Assembly (NCBI GenBank): GCA_002471805.1
Contig: DKQR01000114.1
Coordinates: 1-28,285 of the forward strand
Direction of reading: 5' to 3'
Source: Fidelibacterota bacterium UBA7303
GTDB lineage: Bacteria > Fidelibacterota > Marinisomatia > Marinisomatales > UBA1611
Length of the DNA stretch: 28,285 nt
The translations under genes were made by a program, and so were the position numbers. Shown here piece by piece: positions 16,150 to 23,486 of the stretch (position 1 is its first letter; each line of letters opens with the position of its first letter). The notes below the pieces were generated by a model. The model saw only the letters and a list, made by a program, of their open reading frames with translations. It was not told the origin of the DNA and did not search any database.

Positions 16150-16473
16150 TTAATTTCCTGTTGAATTGTCTGCGATCCATTCACCGAAAGGCTCATGGAT
16201 ATTATCTATATCCACGGCATAAATGGCAGGAAGATCGTAGGAGTGGAGTTCCAGGATTTCCTTTTCCAAATCCTTGTATCTTTTCCTGGTGGTCTTGAAC
16301 AGAATCCGAAATTCCGACTCATTCTGTACTTCATTTTCCCAGGTGTAGAAACTCTCAATCTTTGAGATCTGGGCACAGGCGGCCAGCTTTTTCCCTACTA
16401 CTGTTTGTGCCAATTTTCTGGCTTCTTCAAGACTGTCGGTTGTGGTGAAAACTGTTATAGGTTTTGATATCAT
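16150..16473 (-). CDS. cutA: Divalent-cation tolerance protein CutA
   Basis: 107 residues, the normal size for CutA, a trimeric ferredoxin-like-fold protein. Family features: ITVFTTTDSLEEARKLAQ at the N-terminus, VGKKLAACAQISKIESFYTWENEVQ in the middle, and ELHSYDLPAIYAVDI near the C-terminus, including the Cys-containing AACAQ and the HSYDLP metal-site region. CutA has been linked to copper tolerance in E. coli but is nearly universal and its true function is unclear. It is transcribed away from miaA; the 66-nt A+T-rich spacer must hold both promoters. It is the first gene of a minus-strand group with the cyclophilin and sixA-like genes. Confidence 0.95.
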   Translation of the reverse strand: MISKPITVFTTTDSLEEARKLAQTVVGKKLAACAQISKIESFYTWENEVQNESEFRILFKTTRKRYKDLEKEILELHSYDLPAIYAVDIDNIHEPFGEWIADNSTGN

Positions 16474-16539
16474 AATTATAATGTAAAATTACATCAAAAT
16501 TATAATATGACTATTTAATGTCTAACTTCCAGTTGTAGA
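16474..16539 (+). promoter_or_regulatory. A+T-rich divergent promoter region with inverted repeat, cutA/miaA
   Basis: The 66-nt spacer contains a perfect inverted repeat ATGTAA-2 nt-TTACAT at 16481-16494, flanked by direct repeats AATTATAAT at 16474-16482 and 16498-16506. Each direct repeat contains a perfect TATAAT on the plus strand (16477-16482, 16501-16506) and, being nearly symmetrical, also one on the minus strand. No good -35 hexamer is placed at 16-18 nt from either. Read as overlapping divergent promoters with a possible dimer operator in the middle; in such A+T-rich DNA part of this could be chance. Confidence 0.4.
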
Positions 16540-17472
16540 ATGGAAAAAATTCTCACCATCATTGGCCCCACAGCCAGCGGAAAAACATCTTTAGCGGTTG
16601 AATCAGCAAAATTACTGGAGGGCGAAGTGATCGGGCTCGATTCCAGGCAGATCTATGAAGGGATGCCTTTAGGCACCGCCCAGCCAACAAAGAATGAAAT
16701 GGCTGGTATTCCCCACCATCTATTTGGTTTTCGGGACCCGTCGGAGCCTATCTCGGCAGGAGAATATGCGAAACTGGTGCGGGCAAAGGTAAAAGATATT
16801 CAGGGGAAAGGAAAATCGCCAATAATTTGCGGCGGTGCGGGGCTTTATTATCGCGCTTTGAGTAAAGGTATTTTCGAAGGAAGTGTTTCGGATCTTCCAA
16901 CTCGGGGGCGCCTGGAACAGGCTTATGAAAACGATCCTGTTGCACTTTATGAAAGATTACAAGCTATTGATCCAGATTATGCGGATATTGTCCATATGAA
17001 TAACAAGAAACGGTTGGTCCGCGCCCTAGAAATATATGAAGCCACAGGAAAGCCAGCCAGTCAGCATTTCAGGGACCAGGAAAATAATCCGGTAGATACA
17101 TTAGATCTTTTCACGATCTTATTGAATTGGGAACGGTCAATACTGACTCAAAGGATTGCACAGCGCACACAGGAAATGCTGGATAATGGCTGGATCGATG
17201 AAGTGGAGACGCTACTAAAAAAACAAAAAGACAAGGCAATTTCTTACCCGGCATTGAATTCTATCGGCTACCGTCAGATCCAAGCCTATCTCAATGGGGA
17301 TATGACTCACGATGAGATGAAAGAAGAGATCATGATCAGGACACGGCAATTTTCCCGCCGCCAGGTGCAGTGGTTTAAAAAGGAAAAGATAGATCTCATT
17401 GTTGAAATGGGCAATCTGGACCAGCAAAGACTTCCTGAAATACTGCATTGTATTTTTATGGCTTCAGCATAA
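16540..17472 (+). CDS. miaA: tRNA dimethylallyltransferase
   Basis: 310 residues, standard for MiaA, which adds a dimethylallyl group to A37 of tRNAs reading UNN codons. The P-loop GPTASGKT is at residues 9-16, and DSRQIYEGMPLGTAQP (34-49) is the family substrate-binding motif. GGAGLYYRALSKGI and the C-terminal RTRQFSRRQVQWFKKE are also typical. It follows the divergent spacer shared with cutA and is the only gene before the pyrimidine attenuator; the terminator at 17521-17575 would also end its transcript, so the pyr genes may be served by readthrough from the miaA promoter. Confidence 0.97.
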   Translation: MEKILTIIGPTASGKTSLAVESAKLLEGEVIGLDSRQIYEGMPLGTAQPTKNEMAGIPHHLFGFRDPSEPISAGEYAKLVRAKVKDIQGKGKSPIICGGAGLYYRALSKGIFEGSVSDLPTRGRLEQAYENDPVALYERLQAIDPDYADIVHMNNKKRLVRALEIYEATGKPASQHFRDQENNPVDTLDLFTILLNWERSILTQRIAQRTQEMLDNGWIDEVETLLKKQKDKAISYPALNSIGYRQIQAYLNGDMTHDEMKEEIMIRTRQFSRRQVQWFKKEKIDLIVEMGNLDQQRLPEILHCIFMASA

Positions 17473-17489
17473 CTTAGGCCGCTTTAAAA

Positions 17490-17522
17490 CCCTTTAAATC
17501 GGTCCAGGGAGGCCGGCAAGGG
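17490..17522 (+). promoter_or_regulatory. PyrR-binding loop (anti-antiterminator) of the pyr attenuator
   Basis: The core 17501-17514 reads GGTCCAGGGAGGCC and matches the PyrR-binding consensus ARUCCNGNGAGGYU at 12 of 14 positions. The two differences, first A to G and last U to C, are at bases that pair with each other, so the hairpin is preserved by a compensatory change. Upper stem CGG 17500-17502 pairs with CCG 17513-17515; lower stem CCCTT 17490-17494 pairs with AAGGG 17518-17522. Known mechanism: PyrR with UMP holds this loop and so favours the downstream terminator. Immediately ahead of pyrR, which supports autoregulation. Confidence 0.88.
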
Positions 17523-17575
17523 CAGAGGAAGAACCTCCATGCGAGAACCAGACTCTCTGCCGGGGGTTTTTTTTT
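17521..17575 (+). terminator. Attenuator terminator before pyrR
   Basis: Stem GGCAGAGG 17521-17528 pairs with TCTCTGCC 17554-17561 (last pair G-U), followed by GGGGG and a run of nine T (17567-17575). Its first two bases are shared with the lower stem of the PyrR-binding loop. A possible antiterminator is AAAACCCTT 17486-17494 pairing with GGGGGTTTT 17562-17570 (two G-U pairs), which would both break the PyrR-loop lower stem and hide the U-tract. A second competing pair is GGAGG 17508-17512 with CCTCC 17534-17538. The terminator is clear; which alternative fold acts is inference. Confidence 0.8.
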
Positions 17576-17592
17576 AGAAAAAAGGAGTTAGA

Positions 17593-18132
17593 TTGAGTAA
17601 CCAGGTCTTAATGGATGCGATGGCGGTGGAGCGCTCCGTCACCCGGCTGAGCCATGAAATCCTTGAAAAAAATGGCAGCCCGGAAAAAATCGTTCTGATC
17701 GGAATCCACAAGCGGGGTGTGCCTCTGGCAGCGCGTATCCAGGCGAAAATACATGAAATCAGCGGCGCGGAACTGCAGCAGGGCTCCCTGGACATTACCT
17801 TTCACCGGGATGACTACCGGGAAAGGCTGGTGATTCCACAGGTCAAAGGGTCGGATGTCCCCTTTTCCCTGGATGAAAAAGTGGCGGTGCTTGTGGATGA
17901 TGTGCTTTATACGGGTAGAACCATTCGGGCCGCCCTGGATGTGTTAAACAGTTTTGGACGAGCGTCCAGAGTCCAATTGGCTGTGCTGGTGGATCGCGGC
18001 CATCGTGAGCTGCCCGTCAGGGCAGATTTTGTAGGAAAAAACATTCCCACCCATGAAGATGAGCATGTCCATGTGGAACTTCGGGAAACGGACGAAGATG
18101 ATCGCGTATTTTTAATCAGAATACAGGACTGA
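17593..18132 (+). CDS. pyrR: Pyrimidine operon attenuation protein / uracil phosphoribosyltransferase PyrR
   Basis: 179 residues from TTG at 17593, with a strong ribosome-binding site AAAGGAG at 17581-17587. A later ATG (residue 7) is less well spaced. PyrR binds pyr mRNA in response to UMP and also has uracil phosphoribosyltransferase activity. The PRPP-binding motif VLVDDVLYTGRTIRAAL is at about 99-115; ITFHRDDYRE and the C-terminal ELRETDEDDRVFLI are family typical. It is the first gene after the PyrR-binding loop and terminator, and pyrB follows after 3 nt, so it should control its own transcript together with pyrB and pyrC. Confidence 0.96.
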   Translation: MSNQVLMDAMAVERSVTRLSHEILEKNGSPEKIVLIGIHKRGVPLAARIQAKIHEISGAELQQGSLDITFHRDDYRERLVIPQVKGSDVPFSLDEKVAVLVDDVLYTGRTIRAALDVLNSFGRASRVQLAVLVDRGHRELPVRADFVGKNIPTHEDEHVHVELRETDEDDRVFLIRIQD

Positions 18133-18135
18133 ATC

Positions 18136-19074
18136 ATGCTGCAGCAAAAACATTTATTGGGACTTGAGGGGTATCCCAGCGAGGATATCCAGTCTATTAT
18201 TGATACGGCCTTTAATTTTAGAGAGGTCCTGGATCGACCTATAAAAAAAGTTCCCTCTCTCCAGGGTGTTACCATTGTAAACCTTTTTTTTGAAAATTCC
18301 ACCCGCACCCGCATCAGTTTTGAACTGGCACAGAAACGGCTCAGTGCAGACACGGTGAATTTTTCTTCCTCATCCAGCAGCCTGAAAAAAGGAGAGAGCT
18401 TCAAAGATACGGCTCAGAATATCGAGGCCATGAAGATCGATGCAACGGTAATGAGACATCCCACACCCGGCGCTCCGCAGCATTTGACGGAATTCATCGA
18501 TGCGGTAGTGATCAATGCCGGTGATGGAACTCACGAGCATCCCACCCAAGCCATTCTGGACATGATGAGCCTCCACGAAAAATTTGGAAAACTCAAAGGA
18601 CTCAAGGTGGGCATTCTTGGTGATATTTCCCACAGCAGAGTTGCCCTGAGCAATATTTATGGATTGATTACCATGGGAGTGGAAGTCACCCTGTGCGGAC
18701 CACCGAACCTTATTCCACCATTTATAAGAAATTTAGGTGTAAATGTGAATTATAACGTGGATGAAGTGATCGAATGGGCGGATGCATTGAATGTGCTGCG
18801 CATCCAGAGAGAGCGAATGGGATTGGGGCTTGTTCCGTCAATCCGGGAATACCGGGCCATGTTTGGCATTACCAAGGAACGGCTGGATCACCATAAGAAA
18901 GAGATCGTGATCATGCATCCAGGACCCATGAATCGAGGTGTTGAAATTGACGGTTCTGTAGCAGACAGCGACCAAGCGATCATATTAGACCAGGTATTGA
19001 ATGGCGTGGCTTCCCGTATGGCTATCCTGTACCTGCTCTGTGGCGGAAAATCCAGTGAGAAAGAGGAATCATGA
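18136..19074 (+). CDS. pyrB: Aspartate carbamoyltransferase, catalytic subunit
   Basis: 312 residues. The enzyme condenses carbamoyl phosphate and aspartate, the first committed step of pyrimidine synthesis. The carbamoyl-phosphate motif FFENSTRTRISFE (STRTR at 55-59) is present, followed by SSSSSLKKGESFKDT (the 80s-loop Ser and Lys), MRHPTPGAP, DGTHEHPTQAILD and the C-terminal MHPGPMNRGVEI. No pyrI regulatory subunit is adjacent, so control by attenuation through PyrR is more likely than allosteric control of an E. coli-type holoenzyme. It overlaps pyrC by 4 nt. Confidence 0.97.
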   Translation: MLQQKHLLGLEGYPSEDIQSIIDTAFNFREVLDRPIKKVPSLQGVTIVNLFFENSTRTRISFELAQKRLSADTVNFSSSSSSLKKGESFKDTAQNIEAMKIDATVMRHPTPGAPQHLTEFIDAVVINAGDGTHEHPTQAILDMMSLHEKFGKLKGLKVGILGDISHSRVALSNIYGLITMGVEVTLCGPPNLIPPFIRNLGVNVNYNVDEVIEWADALNVLRIQRERMGLGLVPSIREYRAMFGITKERLDHHKKEIVIMHPGPMNRGVEIDGSVADSDQAIILDQVLNGVASRMAILYLLCGGKSSEKEES

Positions 19075-20363
19075 AGATTGAGAAACTAGCGAAAGATCTC
19101 TTGTTAATAAATGGCAAGATCATTGACCCCCATAACAGAAAAACCTTCGATGGTGATGTGTGGCTGAAAAATGGCAAAATCGCAGGTGTAGGTGATGTAA
19201 ATACTCCGAAAGGCGCAGAAAAGATTGACTGTTCCGGAAAGGTCATTACCCATGGTTTCTGCGACCTGCACGTCCATTTCCGGGAGCCGGGCCGGGAGGA
19301 TAAGGAAACACTGAAGACTGGTTCCCGGGCGGCCTTGGCCGGCGGCTTTACCCGGGTTTGTGTGATGCCCAATACCCACCCGCCCCTAGATACACCGGAA
19401 TCCATCAATTTTATCCGCGAAAAGGCCCAGGAATGCCCGATCCATATCCATCCCATTGGTGCGGTCACGAAATCGCAAGGCGGAAATGATATTACTGAAA
19501 TGGGACTGATGCACCGGGAGGGCGCCGTAGCCTTCAGCGATGACGGTATCCCAATCCAGGATGGGGCTATGATGCGGATCGCCCTGGAATATTCCACTTT
19601 GATGAATGTCCCCGTGATCAACCATGCTGAGGATGAATGTTTGCGTGCCGAGGGTGTTATGAATGAAGGCATTGTTTCAAATCATTTGGGGTTGCCTGGA
19701 AATCCTGACTTTGCGGAATCCACCATGGTACACCGAGACTTGGAATTGGCAAAATTCACTGGCGCCAGGCTGCATGTACCCCATGTGAGTTCTGCAAAAT
19801 CAGTGCAGCACATTCGGGGAATGAAAAAAATAAATGAAAAAGTAACAGCAGAGGTCACACCCCACCACCTTTATTTTAATGATGAATCTTTAAGGTCCTT
19901 TGATACGAACCTGAAGGTAGCACCGCCTATCCGGACTGAACAGGACCGCAAAGCTCTGCTTGAGGCTGTAAAAGATGGTACCATCGATTGTATTGCCACA
20001 GATCATGCGCCCCATACCATTGAGGATAAGGAAACAACTTTTGACCTTGCTTCCTTTGGTATGATTGGGCTGGAATCCTGTTTTGGCGCTGTGTGTAAGG
20101 TGCTGGTGGTAAATGAGATGGCAATAGCTCTGGAAGAATTGATCCGGTTATTAACGGTAAAACCCAGAAACATTATGGGCTTCGAAGCGGATCTGTTTCA
20201 GGTTGGCATACCAGCGGAGATTGCCATTTTAGATCCGACGAAAGATTGGGTATTTGATTCAACACATGTGCAATCCAGGTCTGTGAATTCACCCTACTAC
20301 GGCGAGACTCTGACCGGCAGGGTGGAAATGACAATTTCCCGCGGTTATATTGCATCTAATTAA
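19071..20363 (+). CDS. pyrC: Dihydroorotase (class I)
   Basis: 430 residues, the class I (long) form. The enzyme cyclises carbamoyl aspartate to dihydroorotate. The metal-binding DLHVHFREPG (His67, His69, Arg71) is followed by ETLKTGSRAALAGGFTRVCVMPNT; INHAEDE, HVSSAKSV, EVTPHH and IATDHAPHTIEDK supply the remaining metal or substrate residues. All are intact, so this is an active enzyme rather than the inactive dihydroorotase-like partner found in some bacteria. Start overlaps the pyrB stop (ATGA). pyrD, carA, carB and pyrE/F are not in the window. No terminator is seen between it and the ribosomal operon. Confidence 0.97.
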   Translation: MKIEKLAKDLLLINGKIIDPHNRKTFDGDVWLKNGKIAGVGDVNTPKGAEKIDCSGKVITHGFCDLHVHFREPGREDKETLKTGSRAALAGGFTRVCVMPNTHPPLDTPESINFIREKAQECPIHIHPIGAVTKSQGGNDITEMGLMHREGAVAFSDDGIPIQDGAMMRIALEYSTLMNVPVINHAEDECLRAEGVMNEGIVSNHLGLPGNPDFAESTMVHRDLELAKFTGARLHVPHVSSAKSVQHIRGMKKINEKVTAEVTPHHLYFNDESLRSFDTNLKVAPPIRTEQDRKALLEAVKDGTIDCIATDHAPHTIEDKETTFDLASFGMIGLESCFGAVCKVLVVNEMAIALEELIRLLTVKPRNIMGFEADLFQVGIPAEIAILDPTKDWVFDSTHVQSRSVNSPYYGETLTGRVEMTISRGYIASN

Positions 20364-20388
20364 AATAGGCGTGAGCATTGATTATTTG

Positions 20389-20416
20389 TTGACTAGGGTG
20401 AGAGCCTACATCTAAT
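20389..20416 (+). promoter_or_regulatory. Candidate sigma-70-type promoter for the rplM operon
   Basis: TTGACT at 20389-20394 (5 of 6 to the -35 consensus) and TCTAAT at 20411-20416 (5 of 6 to the -10 consensus) with 16-nt spacing, placing the start site about 19 nt before the rplM ATG. It lies in the 78-nt gap after pyrC, where the strong ribosomal-protein operon should begin. Around it are similar short segments TAGGCGTGAG (20366-20375) and TAGGGTGAG (20394-20402), and TAGGC/GCCTA that could pair. Assignment is by consensus match only. Confidence 0.5.
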
Positions 20417-20441
20417 TTTGCCGGCTTTAAACGAAGTCATA

Positions 20442-20870
20442 ATGAAAACATTATCAATAAAACAATCTGAGATAGAGAAAAACTGGTGGGTTGCTGATGC
20501 TGAAGGGCAGGTATTGGGCCGGTTTGCGTCCAGAATCGCCCAGGTCCTTCGTGGAAAGCATAAGGTCAATTTCACACCCCATATGGATATGGGAGACTGT
20601 GTTGTGGTGATCAATGCGGAAAAAGTATACCTTTCCGGCAATAAGGAAACAAAAAAAACCTATTTTCGGCATACTGGGTATCCCGGGGGTGGAAAAGAAA
20701 CAACCCTGGATCACCTGCGCCATACCTATCCGGAAAGAATTGTAACCAATGCCATCAAAGGAATGCTGCCCCATAATCGTCTGGGGCGCAAGGTACTTTC
20801 CCATCTGAAAGTCTATGCAGGAACCGAACATCCGCACCATGCCCAGCAGCCCCAGGAATTAAAGGTTTAA
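20442..20870 (+). CDS. rplM: 50S ribosomal protein L13
   Basis: 142 residues from the ATG at 20442, the normal L13 N-terminus (MKTLSIKQSEIEKNWWVADA); a TTG 24 nt upstream would add eight unrelated residues. Signatures: GQVLGRFASRIAQVLRGKHK, HTGYPGGGKETTLDHL and AIKGMLPHNRLGRKVLSHLKVYAG. It is an early-assembling protein of the large subunit. It is the first gene of rplM-rpsI-rpsB-tsf-pyrH-frr and precedes rpsI by 3 nt, the standard pair. Confidence 0.98.
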   Translation: MKTLSIKQSEIEKNWWVADAEGQVLGRFASRIAQVLRGKHKVNFTPHMDMGDCVVVINAEKVYLSGNKETKKTYFRHTGYPGGGKETTLDHLRHTYPERIVTNAIKGMLPHNRLGRKVLSHLKVYAGTEHPHHAQQPQELKV

Positions 20871-20873
20871 TTT

Positions 20874-21266
20874 ATGTCTGAAGCAACATATTACGGTACT
20901 GGCAGGCGGAAACGTTCCACCGCGCGTGTATTTATGGTACCGGGCAAGGGAGACATCACTGTAAATGGGAAGCCGTTCCGTGACTATTTGTGCCGGGCAA
21001 CCCTGGCCACAGTTGTGATGCAGCCTCTGGCGGCGATTGAAGGCGAAAAAGATTATAATATTAAGGTTAATGTACAAGGCGGTGGATTGACTGGACAGGC
21101 TGGTGCAATTCGCCTGGGGATTGCCAGGGCTTTATTGGGTGTCAATGATGATTACCGTTCCATTCTTAAAGAAAAAGGATTTCTAACCCGTGATGCCCGC
21201 AAAGTGGAACGGAAAAAACCGGGACAGCCCGGTGCGCGGAAAAATTTTCAGTTTTCAAAACGCTGA
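20874..21266 (+). CDS. rpsI: 30S ribosomal protein S9
   Basis: 130 residues, standard length. N-terminal YYGTGRRKRSTARVFM, the central NVQGGGLTGQAGAIRLGIARAL and the basic C-terminal tail ending FSKR are diagnostic; the last Lys-Arg of S9 reaches the ribosomal P site. Second gene of the ribosomal operon, 3 nt after rplM and 6 nt before rpsB. Confidence 0.98.
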   Translation: MSEATYYGTGRRKRSTARVFMVPGKGDITVNGKPFRDYLCRATLATVVMQPLAAIEGEKDYNIKVNVQGGGLTGQAGAIRLGIARALLGVNDDYRSILKEKGFLTRDARKVERKKPGQPGARKNFQFSKR

Positions 21267-21272
21267 TATTGT

Positions 21273-22133
21273 ATGACTGAAATCAAGTTTGAAGATCTTT
21301 TAGGTACGGGCGCCCATTTTGGGCATGTAACCCGTAAATGGAACCCCAATTTTAAACCTTATATCCTCCTGGAAAAGAATGGGGTTCATATTATCAATCT
21401 GGAGGAAACAATCCAGGCTATTGATAGAGCCTCAAAGTTTATCAAGGAAATTGTGGGCAAGAATGGTGAAATTCTGTTTGTCGGCACAAAAAAACAGGCC
21501 AAGGACATTGTTCAGCAGGAAGCAGACCGCTGCAGCATGTTCTATGTTGTTGAACGGTGGCTGGGTGGTACCCTGACCAACTTTTCAACGATCAAGAAAA
21601 GTATAAAACGGCTGAAACTATTGGAAAAAGAGGGATCAAATCTCTATAACAATCTGACCAAAAAAGAAACCCAGACCATCAACCGGGAAAAAGTAAAACT
21701 GGCCGATCAGCATCGCGGCATCAAAGATATGCGCCGCCTTCCGGATGCAGTCCTGGTGGTGGATGCCCAGTATGAGAATACAGCCATCCGTGAAGCCAAA
21801 CGGCTGGACATTCCCGTTATTGCTATTGTGGATTCTAATACGGACCCTGAAAAAGTTGATTATCCTATTCCGGCCAATGATGATTCTATCCGGACCATAC
21901 AACTGATCGTCGCAGTGCTTGCCGATGCTGTCAATGAAGCCAAGGGAATAGCAGCGCAGAAAGAAAATGATGTGCATGAAGATGCTGCAGATGATTCCGG
22001 CCCATTGCCTGAGGAAACAGCTGCTGAAGCGGAAGATGTGCAGGAAACTGGAGCAAAGGAAGAACCGGTTGCTCCTGATACCCAGGCTGACAGCGAAGAT
22101 ACTGCTAATGATGAAATACAAGAGGAAGAATAA
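21273..22133 (+). CDS. rpsB: 30S ribosomal protein S2 with acidic C-terminal extension
   Basis: 286 residues. The S2 core (about 1-228) has LLGTGAHFGHVTRKWNP, NGVHIINLEETI, FVGTKKQA, ERWLGGTLTNFSTI and DIPVIAIVDSNTDP, all typical. The final about 55 residues (from roughly 232) form a low-complexity tail very rich in Glu, Asp and Ala that is absent from E. coli S2 (241 residues). Acidic S2 tails occur in some other bacteria; function unclear. It lies 5 nt before tsf, the conserved rpsB-tsf pair. Confidence 0.97.
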   Translation: MTEIKFEDLLGTGAHFGHVTRKWNPNFKPYILLEKNGVHIINLEETIQAIDRASKFIKEIVGKNGEILFVGTKKQAKDIVQQEADRCSMFYVVERWLGGTLTNFSTIKKSIKRLKLLEKEGSNLYNNLTKKETQTINREKVKLADQHRGIKDMRRLPDAVLVVDAQYENTAIREAKRLDIPVIAIVDSNTDPEKVDYPIPANDDSIRTIQLIVAVLADAVNEAKGIAAQKENDVHEDAADDSGPLPEETAAEAEDVQETGAKEEPVAPDTQADSEDTANDEIQEEE

Positions 22134-22138
22134 CTATA

Positions 22139-22756
22139 ATGCGTATTGATGCAAAACTTGTAAAAACATTGCGTGATAAAACAGGCGCCGGTATGATGGA
22201 CTGCAAAAAGGCGTTGGTGGAGTCCGATGGCAATCTTGAGAATGCTGTTGATTATCTCCGGAAATCCGGTGTGGCCAAGGCGGAAAAGAAAGGTGTCAGG
22301 GAGACGAAAGATGGTTTGGTCTATTCCTATATTCACGCTGGGGGACGGCTTGGTGTGCTGGTGGAGTTGAACTGTGAAACTGATTTTGTGGCCAAGACCG
22401 ATGATTTTTCAGATCTGGGCCATAATTTTGCAATGCAGATCGCTGCCACAAACCCCATGGCCATAGATCGAGAATCCATTCCAGAGGATGTTATTGCCAG
22501 GGAAAAAGATATTTATACAGAGCAGGCCAAAGCGGAGGGTAAACCGGATAATATCATTGAAAAAATGGTGGAAGGACGCCTGAATAAGTTTTATCAGGAA
22601 AACTGTCTATTAGAACAGGCTTATATCAAAGATCCAGATAAAAAGGTTAAAGATCTGCTGACCGAATTAATTGCTACTTTAGGTGAAAATATTAGCATCA
22701 AACGCTTTGTGCGTTTTGCCATTGGTGAAACGCATTCCACAAACGGTCAAGTTTAA
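22139..22756 (+). CDS. tsf: Translation elongation factor Ts
   Basis: 205 residues, the short EF-Ts form (E. coli has 283), with one reduced core repeat. N-terminal VKTLRDKTGAGMMDCKKALVE and ELNCETDFVAKTDDF are the hallmark motifs, with the TDFVA segment contacting EF-Tu to release GDP. The C-terminal region KFYQENCLLEQAYIKDP is also family typical. Lies between rpsB (5 nt) and pyrH (11 nt). Confidence 0.97.
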   Translation: MRIDAKLVKTLRDKTGAGMMDCKKALVESDGNLENAVDYLRKSGVAKAEKKGVRETKDGLVYSYIHAGGRLGVLVELNCETDFVAKTDDFSDLGHNFAMQIAATNPMAIDRESIPEDVIAREKDIYTEQAKAEGKPDNIIEKMVEGRLNKFYQENCLLEQAYIKDPDKKVKDLLTELIATLGENISIKRFVRFAIGETHSTNGQV

Positions 22757-22767
22757 CATATACATAC

Positions 22768-23484
22768 ATGGCTGAACCTGCGTTTCGTCGCGTTCTCCTG
22801 AAATTAAGTGGAGAAATACTGGCCGGCGAAGAAGGGTTTGGCATTGATCCTGAACGGGCCTCCTACCTAGCCAATGAAGTAAAATCTATCCGTGATCTAG
22901 GAGTCGGAGTTGGCCTTATCATTGGTGCAGGAAATATTTTTCGGGGAATTCAGGCTGCTTCCAAAGGTATGGATCGCGTCACGGGAGATTATCTTGGTAT
23001 GCTGGCTACCATCATGAATGCCATCTCCTTACAGGATGCACTTGAAAAAGCGGGTTGTGAAACCCGAACTCTGTCCGCCATCAGTGTGGCTCAGATCGCC
23101 GAACCTTATATTCGGAGGCGCGCCATCCGTCACCTGGAAAAAGAACGAATTGTCATTGTAGCCGGTGGGACAGGGAATCCTTTCTTTACCACCGATTCCG
23201 CGGCAGCGCTGCGGGCTACGGAACTGGGAGCGGAAATTATGTTGAAGGGTACAAAAGTTGATGGTGTTTACGATAAGGATCCCATAGTGCATGAGGATGC
23301 ATTGAAATATGATTCAGTGACTTTTAATACAATCCTAACTAAGAACCTGCGAGTAATGGATTTGACAGCAATTACCTTGTGCAAGGAGAATAACCTACCT
23401 ATCAGGGTGTTTAATATTAATCAATCGGGATACTTGAAAGAACTTGCATTGGGCGGTAAAATAGGCACCCTAGTTTCAGAGTAA
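22768..23484 (+). CDS. pyrH: Uridylate kinase (UMP kinase)
   Basis: 238 residues, amino-acid-kinase family. It phosphorylates UMP to UDP. N-terminal LLKLSGEILAGEEGFGID, the GLIIGAGNIFRG glycine loop, and VAGGTGNPFFTTDSAAALRA followed by KGTKVDGVYDKDP are diagnostic. It is located in the tsf-pyrH-frr order found in many bacteria. In this window it completes a pyrimidine theme: pyrR, pyrB and pyrC upstream make UMP, which PyrR senses, and PyrH consumes it. Confidence 0.98.
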   Translation: MAEPAFRRVLLKLSGEILAGEEGFGIDPERASYLANEVKSIRDLGVGVGLIIGAGNIFRGIQAASKGMDRVTGDYLGMLATIMNAISLQDALEKAGCETRTLSAISVAQIAEPYIRRRAIRHLEKERIVIVAGGTGNPFFTTDSAAALRATELGAEIMLKGTKVDGVYDKDPIVHEDALKYDSVTFNTILTKNLRVMDLTAITLCKENNLPIRVFNINQSGYLKELALGGKIGTLVSE

Positions 23485-23486
23485 TT

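Noticed and set aside
20418..20441. TTG start eight codons upstream of rplM
   Set aside because: L13 proteins begin near MKT; the upstream start would also lie within or just after the candidate promoter.
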